A stretch of 34,219 bases of DNA. Origin: Acidobacteriaceae bacterium. GTDB taxonomy: Bacteria > Acidobacteriota > Terriglobia > Bryobacterales > Bryobacteraceae. Below the pieces are notes generated by a model. That model did not search any database, had not been told where the DNA came from, and saw only the letters and a program-made list of their open reading frames with translations. Positions 1 through 8,178 of the stretch are shown here, one piece after another (within the stretch, counting starts at the first letter, position 1; every line of letters begins with the position of its first letter). A program made the translations under genes and the position numbers. Location of the stretch: NCBI GenBank assembly GCA_019244055.1, contig JAFATG010000036.1, forward strand, positions 1 through 34,219, given 5' to 3'.

Positions 1-1
1 C

Positions 2-1900
2 GCGCTCTGTCTCCAAGTCGGCTGGGCTCAACACCCGACGCCGGTCATTCTGATCTCGGTCGATACGCTCCGGGCCGATCACCTGAGTTGCTACGACACC
101 GGCAGACGGCCGACTCCCCACATCGATGCGCTGGCAAGACATGGAAGTTTGTTCTCGCAAGTCGGCAGCCCTTTTCCGCTGACGCTGCCTTCTCATGCTT
201 CGATGTTCACTTCGACGTATCCGTTCACTAATGGCGTGGAGGATAATGGCGTACCGCTGAAATCCGGGGCCGTCACGATTGCCACCGTGCTAAAGAGTGC
301 AGGATACAGGACGGGCGCGTTCGTAGCGAGCTTCGTTCTGGACCGGCGCTTCGGGTTAAACCGCGGCTTCGACGTGTACGACGGGCCGATCGATGTTCAT
401 AGCACAACCACCGCTCTGGTTGAGCGTAAGCGTCCAGGAGCCAAGGTGGCGGACGCCGCTTTGCACTGGCTCGACGCCAATTCGAGTGTGCCCTTCTTCC
501 TGTTCCTTCATTTATACGACCTTCATCTGCCCTACGATCTTCCGCAGGATCCCAGTTTGCGCCACGGCGAAACGGGTTATTCGGCGGAGCTGGCCTACGA
601 GGACCGGGTTCTGGGCGACTTCCTGGCCGCGCTAAACCGGCGCAAGCTGCTCGACAAAGCGCTGATCGTTTTTACGTCCGACCACGGCGAAGGTCTCGGA
701 GAGCACGGCGAGAGCACGCACGGTTACTTCATCTACCAGAGCACAGTTCGCGTGCCACTCATCATCCACTGGCCACCGGAGTTCAGCCGCGCTATGAGCG
801 AGCGCATCGACGAGCCCGCTAGCTTGCTTGATGTCGCGCCGACCATCCTGGATGTGATTGGTATCCCGCGTCCGCCTTCGATGCGCGGCCGTAGTCTGAT
901 TTCCGGCAGTAACGACCGGGAGATCTATTCTGAAAGCCTGTATGCGCGAAACCATTTTGGCTGCGCTCCATTACGGAGCTTGCGCGTGGGACGCTACAAA
1001 TACATCGAATCTCCGAAGCCTGAATTGTACGACCTTGTGAGTGACCCAAATGAAGCTCGCAATCTCTACGACCAGCACCGATCAAGGGCGACCGCCTTAG
1101 CTGAGCAGGTGAGTGCGATACGTAGAACTTCTGCCGCCGTTGGGTCCAGCACGTCTGCCTCGCCCACGTCCGATACCATCGCGACCTTGCGATCCCTCGG
1201 ATACCTGAGCGGATCCACGAAATCCATCCGCACGGATCCTAAGGTGGACCCGAAGGACCGAATTGCGGAGTTTGAGGAATATTTGCGCGCCCTGGACCTT
1301 TCGTCCGCAGGCAAGCTGTCTGAATCCGACGCTCTGCTCCAAGGGCTGCGCGACAAATTGCCCGATGTGGCCGATATCCGGCTCAGCCTCGGCTTGAACA
1401 AACAACGAGCCGGCGATTTCGCAGGGGCCGCTCGTGAGTTCGAGGCGGCCATCCAGCAGGATCCCTCTGAGGCTGAGCCTCACTTCGAGCTCGGTTTTTG
1501 TCAGTTCCGGCTGGGGCAACTGGATGATGCTATCCAGCAGTTCAAGGCCGCCTTAGCGCTCGAGCCATGGTATACGCGACCGGACGAAGCGCTTGCGGAG
1601 ATCTATACCCGGAAGAACGATTATCCACAAGCGCGCGCCTATTTGAACCAGCTACTCTCGATCGATCCGAATAGCTACACCGCGCATTACAACCTCGGCA
1701 TCTTCGCTGCCCTGGAGCAGAACTGGGCCGACGCGGAACACCACATGCAATTGGCATTGCGAGCCGACCCCGGCTCGGCCGAGGCCCACGACGCGTTAGG
1801 CAAGATTTTCCAGGCGGAAGGCAGGAGCGACAAGGCAGCTCAGGAGTTCCGTGCCGCCCAGGATGCCGGGCGCTCAGCCGCTTCCAGGCAGAAGCCGTGA
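2..1900 (+). CDS. Sulfatase-fold (alkaline phosphatase superfamily) protein with C-terminal TPR repeats, 5'-partial
   Basis: The reading frame is open from the first bases of the window, so the N-terminus lies outside it; 632 residues are visible. Counting from the first codon, VDTLRAD (about 20-26) supplies the first metal-binding aspartates. PLTLPSH (59-65) sits where the sulfatase nucleophile belongs, and SDHGEGLGEHG (around 226-236) supplies the second metal site. The nucleophile is therefore apparently Thr61; the CxPxR motif that is converted to formylglycine in type I sulfatases is absent. Phosphodiesterase, phosphatase or phospho-group transferase activity on a lipid or glycan is as likely as sulfatase activity. 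From about residue 430 onward several 34-residue TPR units follow (motifs such as AEPHFELGFCQFRLGQ), suggesting protein-protein contacts. The residues before the VDTLRAD motif could be the end of a signal peptide, implying export, but this is not provable here. The gene converges on rpoD with a 10-bp gap. Confidence 0.85.
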   Translation, partial: ALCLQVGWAQHPTPVILISVDTLRADHLSCYDTGRRPTPHIDALARHGSLFSQVGSPFPLTLPSHASMFTSTYPFTNGVEDNGVPLKSGAVTIATVLKSAGYRTGAFVASFVLDRRFGLNRGFDVYDGPIDVHSTTTALVERKRPGAKVADAALHWLDANSSVPFFLFLHLYDLHLPYDLPQDPSLRHGETGYSAELAYEDRVLGDFLAALNRRKLLDKALIVFTSDHGEGLGEHGESTHGYFIYQSTVRVPLIIHWPPEFSRAMSERIDEPASLLDVAPTILDVIGIPRPPSMRGRSLISGSNDREIYSESLYARNHFGCAPLRSLRVGRYKYIESPKPELYDLVSDPNEARNLYDQHRSRATALAEQVSAIRRTSAAVGSSTSASPTSDTIATLRSLGYLSGSTKSIRTDPKVDPKDRIAEFEEYLRALDLSSAGKLSESDALLQGLRDKLPDVADIRLSLGLNKQRAGDFAGAAREFEAAIQQDPSEAEPHFELGFCQFRLGQLDDAIQQFKAALALEPWYTRPDEALAEIYTRKNDYPQARAYLNQLLSIDPNSYTAHYNLGIFAALEQNWADAEHHMQLALRADPGSAEAHDALGKIFQAEGRSDKAAQEFRAAQDAGRSAASRQKP

Positions 1901-1910
1901 ATGGCCAGTG

Positions 1911-3446
<1,536 letters not shown>

Positions 3447-3642
3447 CTAACTCATCACCTCTACTTGCACACGCGCCCGTCGCTCACAATCCATCCAAAA
3501 CGCCTTTTGGGGGTAAGTCATGGGATTGACCCATTAGAAGACCGGCTCTCATCCTGATCCCATCGCCCCAAAGATACTCTTCGGGCATATCCGCCATCGG
3601 GCGGGATGCAAGTGCCGCACTTTGTAACTATTACGCGCACCT
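3447..3642 (-). promoter_or_regulatory. rpoD 5' leader with two hairpins and a possible short ORF
   Basis: This is the untranslated stretch between the predicted rpoD promoter and the GTG start. It holds two perfect inverted repeats: ATGGG/CCCAT at 3520-3524 and 3530-3534 (5-nt loop), and CCAAAA/TTTTGG at 3495-3500 and 3505-3510 (4-nt loop). A 37-codon ORF runs on the minus strand from ATG at 3597 to TGA at 3484 and covers both hairpins; it has no clear ribosome-binding site. No T-tract follows the hairpins, so they do not look like a simple terminator. A structured leader or leader peptide controlling rpoD is possible but unproven. The remaining part of the gap, 3672-3812, shows no gene. Confidence 0.35.
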
Positions 3643-3671
3643 ATTATATCTGGTTCCTCGCTGGAAGTTAA
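3643..3671 (-). promoter_or_regulatory. Sigma-70-type promoter for rpoD
   Basis: Read on the minus strand, a perfect TATAAT (-10) at 3643-3648 is preceded by TTAACT (-35, 4 of 6 matches) at 3666-3671, with a 17-bp spacer. This would start transcription near 3636 and give rpoD a 5' leader of about 190 nt. The assignment is sequence-based only. Confidence 0.6.
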
Positions 3672-3812
3672 GACCTATTTACGGAGATGTTCGGGGAAGT
3701 GATTGGTTACAAAAAAGATAACTGCATCAGTCCCGGTGGTTCTGAGGTCGGTCACCCGGCCAGAATCACCATCTGTAAGGAAAAAAACGAAGAAATTTCC
3801 GCCCCCAAATTC

Positions 3813-4274
3813 TTAGACTTTCCGTTGGAGCGTTACGTTTTTGAGCTCGCTCAAGAATTCTTCAACGTCTTGGAAATCCCGGTAAACCGAGGCAAACCGG
3901 ACGTAAGCGATCTTATCGAGAGCCCGGAGGCGGTCCATCAGCATCTCCCCGATCAGGGTGGTGGCTAATTCCCGCTCAGGGTTCTCCAACAGCGTGGATT
4001 CTACGTGATCGACGAGCTCGGCCAGCTTCCCCATGCTGACGGGCCGCTTTTCACAGGCCCGGATCAGCCCGTTTAGGACCTTTTGCCGGTCGAACTTCTC
4101 TCGTCTCCCGTCTTTTTTGATGACCATATAGGGCACTTCGTCGCAACGTTCGTAAGTAGTGAAACGGCGTTCGCAAGCCAGGCACTGACGGCGGCGGCGG
4201 ATGGAATCGCCTTCTTTGCTCTCTCGCGAGTCAATCACCTTGTCTTCGCGATGGTTGCAAAAAGGACACGTCAT
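3813..4274 (-). CDS. nrdR: Transcriptional repressor NrdR
   Basis: Zinc-ribbon plus ATP-cone repressor of ribonucleotide reductase genes, which senses ATP/dATP. I chose the ATG at 4274 because the family begins with the motif M-x-CPFC. From there the protein has 153 residues, the usual family length. The zinc ribbon is C3, C6, C31 and C34, followed by RRFTTYER. The ATP-cone covers about 49-139 (VIKKDGRREKFDRQK, then the DKIAYVRFASVYRDF signature). The frame stays open upstream to 4367, abutting the divergent sigma-factor gene, but that extension (about 31 residues, proline-rich) is unlike NrdR. No nrd genes are in the window, so its targets lie elsewhere. rpoD lies downstream on the same strand after a 366-bp gap. 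Confidence 0.95.
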   Translation of the reverse strand: MTCPFCNHREDKVIDSRESKEGDSIRRRRQCLACERRFTTYERCDEVPYMVIKKDGRREKFDRQKVLNGLIRACEKRPVSMGKLAELVDHVESTLLENPERELATTLIGEMLMDRLRALDKIAYVRFASVYRDFQDVEEFLSELKNVTLQRKV

Positions 4275-4367
4275 AACGGGTTGAACTTCTAGCCCCTGGA
4301 AATCGTTTACAAACATAGCAGCCGAAGGATCCCGCCGAGCGGGGTCCGGAGGAGGCAGAGATCCCAA

Positions 4368-5048
4368 ATGTCAGCCGCAGTTGCCGCACTTTCGCTACAC
4401 TCGAAGGTTCCGTTAGGCTCGAGAACGACAGGCGCGCCTTGGAAATGGGGAGCCGCTGCCGCGGCCGGAACTGCTCAACGTTTGGACGAAGAAACGAGCT
4501 TGGTCGAGCGCTGCCTCGCTGGGGAGCAGGGCGCGTGGGAGGAGTTGATAAAGCTCTATACCAAGCGTGTCTACGCGATCTGTTTCCGGTTCACCAATAG
4601 CGATCTGGAAGCACAAGACCTGACGCAGGATGTATTTCTGCGAGTGTTTAAAACCCTGGGCAGTTTCCGTGCCGGCGAGGGGTCATTCACGGTCTGGCTG
4701 ACCCGGCTTACGCGTAACCTGCTGGTCGACCATTATCGCCGGACAAAGAATGAGCGAGTCACGGATGCCATCGATGACAAGCTGCCGGTGCTCGAAGAGA
4801 AGACGGCCCAGCATTCGCGGACTGATGGCATGCTGGCAGGGCGAGAGGCGGGCGAACTGCTGCAGGCGGCGCTTCAAAAGCTATCGCCGGAGCTGCGAGA
4901 AGCAGTGATCCTGAGGGACCTGCAGGAGATGGAATATCGCGAGATTGCTCGGGTGTTGAACGTTCCTGAGGGAACTGTGAAATCGAGATTGAATCGCGGG
5001 CGCGCGGAACTGGCACGCGTCCTGCGGAGAAATAAAGTGACGGTTTGA
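4368..5048 (+). CDS. RNA polymerase ECF-type sigma factor (sigma-70 family)
   Basis: Alternative sigma factor of the extracytoplasmic-function group with 226 residues. Region 2 spans about 42-115 (DLEAQDLTQDVFLRVF, then SFTVWLTRLTRNLLVDHYRR). Region 4 spans about 165-222 (LSPELREAVILRDLQEMEY, then the HTH VPEGTVKSRLNRGRAEL). There is no region 1.1 or 3, as expected for the ECF class. The first roughly 38 residues are a low-complexity Ala/Gly-rich extension, so the true start could be further in; AGGAGG at 4350-4355 lies 12 nt before the ATG used here. It is first in a plus-strand cluster of five genes. The next gene encodes a zinc-finger anti-sigma factor, so this sigma is presumably held inactive until an envelope signal is received. 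It is divergent from nrdR. Confidence 0.93.
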   Translation: MSAAVAALSLHSKVPLGSRTTGAPWKWGAAAAAGTAQRLDEETSLVERCLAGEQGAWEELIKLYTKRVYAICFRFTNSDLEAQDLTQDVFLRVFKTLGSFRAGEGSFTVWLTRLTRNLLVDHYRRTKNERVTDAIDDKLPVLEEKTAQHSRTDGMLAGREAGELLQAALQKLSPELREAVILRDLQEMEYREIARVLNVPEGTVKSRLNRGRAELARVLRRNKVTV

Positions 5049-5075
5049 CTGGGCGAGCGCCCATGAGTTAAAGGC

Positions 5076-5714
5076 ATGTACTGCGCCGAATTTGAGAGCA
5101 TCCTGGCCGACTACATCGACGGCACGCTCGGAGCCACCGAGCGGGCCGCGGTGGAGCAGCATGCTGCGGCGTGCCCGGCCTGCTCCGAATTCATGGCCGA
5201 CGTGACCGGAGGCGCGCGGTTTCTGGCGCGCGCGGCGGATGTGGAAGCGCCTGCGGCTTTGATCACGAGGATTGCCTATCAAGCCCCAATGGGCCGGACG
5301 CGTAACGGTTTCGAGCGGCAGAGCCTGTTCGGCCGGCTGGCGCGCAAGTGGCTGCAGCCGGTGTTACAGCCGCGGCTGGCGATGGGCATGGCCATGACCG
5401 TACTCTCGTTCGCCATGCTGGAGCGCTGCACCGGAGTGCAAGTGCAACATATTCAGGCAGCCGATCTGAACCCGGTGAGAGTCTGGGCCGGCCTGGAAGG
5501 CAAAGCGCTCCGAGTAAAGGACCGCGCCGTGAATTATTACGAGAATCTGCGTTTTGTGTACGAAGTGGAAACGCGCATCAAGGAACTCCAGGAGCAGCAG
5601 CAAGCGACGCAATTTCAGGCTTCGCGAAACGAAGCTTCGCGAGCCGGACGATCCGGGGCTGACACGTCCCAAGCGGGCAAAAACAACGGCCGAACGCAAG
5701 AGAAGGGGAAATAA
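5076..5714 (+). CDS. Zinc-finger anti-sigma factor, membrane-anchored
   Basis: Putative anti-sigma factor of the ZAS/zf-HC2 type. The N-terminal motif is C3...H29-x3-C33-x2-C36 within helical sequence, the classical sigma-binding fold of RsrA/ChrR-like proteins. A moderately hydrophobic segment at about 100-117 (LAMGMAMTVLSFAML) is a likely single membrane span. The C-terminal third contains a helical, Gln/Glu-rich stretch (about 160-185) that could form a coiled coil, followed by a polar Ser/Ala/Gly tail. The gene starts 27 bp after the ECF sigma stop, so the two are probably co-transcribed. The topology would place residues after about 118 outside the cytoplasm as the sensor part. No RseA or FecR signature is seen. 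The function is inferred from the motif and the neighbouring sigma factor. Confidence 0.85.
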   Translation: MYCAEFESILADYIDGTLGATERAAVEQHAAACPACSEFMADVTGGARFLARAADVEAPAALITRIAYQAPMGRTRNGFERQSLFGRLARKWLQPVLQPRLAMGMAMTVLSFAMLERCTGVQVQHIQAADLNPVRVWAGLEGKALRVKDRAVNYYENLRFVYEVETRIKELQEQQQATQFQASRNEASRAGRSGADTSQAGKNNGRTQEKGK

Positions 5715-5717
5715 ACA

Positions 5718-6494
5718 ATGAACTGCTATTACCATCCAGAGACGCCATCGACGGCCTTTTGCCGATCCTGCGGCCGACCCCTTTGCGCGGCCTGCCAGCG
5801 GCCTGCCGAAGGTACGGTGTATTGCCAGGACCACGTGCCGGCAAGCTATGCCGCATACACTGCGCCTGACACACCAAACACCAGCGGGCCGAACCCGTAC
5901 TCTCAGCCGAACCCATATTCGCAAGCGACAGCGGCTCCTCCGACGATCGTCCGCACCTCGCCCGCTCTGGCATTCATTCTCGGCCTAATTCCGGGCGTGG
6001 GGGCCATCTATAACGGCCAATATCTGAAGGGACTCATTCACGCACTCATTTTCGGGCTTCTCGTCACGGCCGAGAACAATGCGGGAGGGAGCGGGGCCGA
6101 AGCGCTGTTGGGCATTCTAATCGCCGCCTTCGTCGTCTACATGCCGTTCGAGGCCTACCACACCGCTAAGAGGCGGGAGGCGGGTTTGGCGGTTGACGAA
6201 TGGTCGGCCATCTTACCGCAAAATCGGCGCACCGGACGCGTGCCGGTTGGACCAATTCTGCTGATCGCGATCGGCGTTCTCTATTTGCTCAATTCGTTAA
6301 ACTTGGTGGATTTTCGCGAGATTTCCCGGTTCTGGCCCGTGATCCTCATCGTAGTCGGCGCCTACATGCTGTATAACCGGGTTGCCTCTGTCCATGCGCC
6401 GCCTGTTGAGCAGCCGGGCAGCACTTCGCGCTATACCAGCTCAAACCCGGGAACAGGGCCGAATGACTTCATGGAGAGCCGGCGTGAACAGTAG
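5718..6494 (+). CDS. B-box-type zinc-finger membrane protein with LiaI/LiaF-type TM hairpin
   Basis: A 258-residue protein of unknown exact role. The N-terminus has eight spaced metal ligands (C3, H6, C15, C18, C23, C26, C36, H39), matching a two-zinc B-box-like finger. A Pro/Asn/Tyr linker with a tandem NPYSQ repeat (59-69) follows. Hydrophobic segments lie at about 81-118 and 128-147. A final TM hairpin at 178-220 begins with GPILLIAIG and contains FWPVILIVVG, the pattern of the LiaI-LiaF-TM domain (DUF5668). The start ATG is 3 bp after the anti-sigma stop and has AAGGGG as ribosome-binding site. The same hairpin recurs in the next two genes. By context it may sense or relay envelope stress for the ECF sigma pair; this is inference. 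Confidence 0.8.
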   Translation: MNCYYHPETPSTAFCRSCGRPLCAACQRPAEGTVYCQDHVPASYAAYTAPDTPNTSGPNPYSQPNPYSQATAAPPTIVRTSPALAFILGLIPGVGAIYNGQYLKGLIHALIFGLLVTAENNAGGSGAEALLGILIAAFVVYMPFEAYHTAKRREAGLAVDEWSAILPQNRRTGRVPVGPILLIAIGVLYLLNSLNLVDFREISRFWPVILIVVGAYMLYNRVASVHAPPVEQPGSTSRYTSSNPGTGPNDFMESRREQ

Positions 6495-6720
6495 AGCAGC
6501 GTTATATGCGCAAGCCATTCGGGGACCCATTCTGCTAATGGCCGTGGGAATTCTGTTCGCCATGCAGCAGGGAGGCGTGCTGCCGTTTTCGAGAACCTGG
6601 CCCCTGTTGATCATCATCATTGGCCTGGTGAAACTGATTGAGCGGATGTTTATTCGTCCGGCTGCTCCCTTGGCGCCTCCCGCTCCGCCTATGCCGCCCG
6701 CCGGAGGAAACTGGCAATGA
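6484..6720 (+). CDS. Small LiaI/LiaF-type transmembrane protein (DUF5668-like)
   Basis: A small membrane protein of 78 residues if translation begins at the GTG at 6484, which has GGAGAG six bases upstream. An in-frame ATG at 6463 is the alternative. Two hydrophobic segments are visible: GPILLMAVGILFAM (about 14-27) and TWPLLIIIIGLVKLI (about 38-52). They are followed by a short Pro/Ala-rich tail with repeated APP motifs. The hairpin is closely similar to the C-terminal hairpin of the preceding gene and to the N-terminal hairpin of the following one. The gene overlaps the preceding gene by 11 bp and the next by 4 bp (ATGA), indicating translational coupling. No catalytic motif is present. A structural or regulatory membrane role is inferred from context. 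Confidence 0.75.
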   Translation: MNSRAALYAQAIRGPILLMAVGILFAMQQGGVLPFSRTWPLLIIIIGLVKLIERMFIRPAAPLAPPAPPMPPAGGNWQ

Positions 6721-8138
6721 GACCGCGCGGCTCCATCACTGGCCCGATCATCCTCATTCTGATCGGCATCGTTTTCCTGATTCATGCGTTCATGCCGAAT
6801 CTCCATATCGGCGAGCTGCTCTGGCTCTATTGGCCGTACCTGCTGATCGCCTGGGGCGTGATTGCGTTTCTCGAGGTGACGTACCGGACCGTCGCCGGGG
6901 CTCCCATACCGGCGAACGGCGTTTCCGGCGGGGCGTGGTTCCTCATCATTCTGATCTGCATCGTGGGTTTCACGGCATATGAGATACACAGGCCCGGCGC
7001 TTGGTGGGTCAATACCGACTGGGGCCGCGGATTCAACGAGGCGTTCGGGGAGGAACACGATTATTCAATAGGTCCAATTCAGAAAACCGTGATTGCAACG
7101 CCTCACGTGATCATAGAGGCATTTCACGGCGATGCGCGCGTGGTCGGCGCGGACGGCACGCAGATCTCGGTTAGCGGCCACAAAACGATTCGTGCGGTGG
7201 ACGCTGGCCAAGCCGACCGCGCAAATTCCAGAACACCGGTTGATGTAATTGTACAGGGGGCCACGGTAATCATCCGCTGTAACCAGGACAAAGCCGACTC
7301 GCGGACACGCATCACGACGGATCTGGATATCTCCGTTCCGAGGGGAGCGACTCTGGAAGCGACGGGCAATCGCGGAGACTTCGATATTTCGGCCCTGAAC
7401 GGCAATGTGGACGTGACCAGCGCAAACGCCGGGGTTCGGATACAAGACGTGAATGGCGACGTTAAAGTGGATGTCGACCGGAGTGATGTCGTACGCTGCA
7501 CGAATGTAAATGGGGCGGTGGACCTGCGCGGCCATGGTTCGGATCTGGAGCTGACCAAGATTGCCGGCCAAGTGGCGATCAATGGAGAGTTCCGGGGGAC
7601 GATTTCTTTGCGCGAGTTGAGCAAACCACTGCGGTTCGCGGGCATGCGGACCCATTTTGACGTTCAGCAGATTCCTGGCGAAGTGCGCATGGATCGCGGC
7701 AGTTTCAACGCCGAGGGAGTCATTGGCCCGTTGAAGCTGAACACGCATGCGACCGATATCACACTCGCAGGATTCACGAATGCGATCGAAGTTTCGGTAG
7801 ATCGCGGTGACATCGATCTCCGGCCGGAGCGGTTGCCGCTCGGCGCCATGACTGTTCACACCAACGCGGGTAATATTGAGCTCACAGTGCCTCCTTCCGC
7901 GCAGTTTGCGATCGCCGCAACCACGAATCACGGCGATATCGACAACCAGTTTGGAGGAGATCTGAAGCAGCGCTCCGAGAAGCTTGGATCTCAGCTCAAC
8001 GGGTCAGTAGGGAGCGGTCCGGAAGTGGATCTCACCTCGGGACGGGGGACGATCACGGTACGCAAGGGCAACTCCGGGGAAGCAACGTCAACCGTGGCTG
8101 TCAGCGCTCTAACGACTCAGTTACCGCAGGCGCAGTAA
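6717..8138 (+). CDS. Membrane protein with LiaI/LiaF-type TM hairpin and DUF4097 (toastrack) domain
   Basis: A 473-residue protein. The N-terminus (about 8-55) repeats the TM hairpin of the two preceding genes (GPIILILIG..., YWPYLLIAWG). A third hydrophobic segment lies at about 73-90. From about 120 to 450 the sequence is a long run of short beta-strand repeats rich in G, D, N and V (for example GDFDISALNGNVDVTSANAG and NGDVKVDVDRSDV). This pattern fits DUF4097, a right-handed beta-helix-like domain also called toastrack and found in LiaF-like envelope-stress proteins. The domain is likely extracytoplasmic. The start overlaps the previous stop (ATGA). It is the last gene of the ECF-sigma cluster; recG follows 40 bp later. 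Role as sensor or scaffold is inferred. Confidence 0.82.
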   Translation: MRPRGSITGPIILILIGIVFLIHAFMPNLHIGELLWLYWPYLLIAWGVIAFLEVTYRTVAGAPIPANGVSGGAWFLIILICIVGFTAYEIHRPGAWWVNTDWGRGFNEAFGEEHDYSIGPIQKTVIATPHVIIEAFHGDARVVGADGTQISVSGHKTIRAVDAGQADRANSRTPVDVIVQGATVIIRCNQDKADSRTRITTDLDISVPRGATLEATGNRGDFDISALNGNVDVTSANAGVRIQDVNGDVKVDVDRSDVVRCTNVNGAVDLRGHGSDLELTKIAGQVAINGEFRGTISLRELSKPLRFAGMRTHFDVQQIPGEVRMDRGSFNAEGVIGPLKLNTHATDITLAGFTNAIEVSVDRGDIDLRPERLPLGAMTVHTNAGNIELTVPPSAQFAIAATTNHGDIDNQFGGDLKQRSEKLGSQLNGSVGSGPEVDLTSGRGTITVRKGNSGEATSTVAVSALTTQLPQAQ

Positions 8139-8178
8139 TCGGCGGCGCTTTCGTCTCGAGCAACGGTAGCCTAAAGGG

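Noticed and set aside
3781-3812. A seven-base A-tract just downstream of nrdR (T-tract on the minus strand) as a terminator
   Set aside because: Only a weak CGGA/TTCG-type stem precedes the T run, so a rho-independent terminator could not be supported.
3687-3968. A 93-codon plus-strand frame between rpoD and nrdR
   Set aside because: More than half of it is antisense to nrdR and the rest has no ribosome-binding site or recognisable motif.
4275-4367. ECF-type autoregulatory promoter (GGAAAT-like -35) upstream of the sigma gene
   Set aside because: No convincing paired -10 element could be placed at the right spacing.
7065-7931. A 288-codon open frame on the minus strand
   Set aside because: Antisense to the DUF4097 gene; its repeat-like look mirrors the beta-repeat codons of the real gene.
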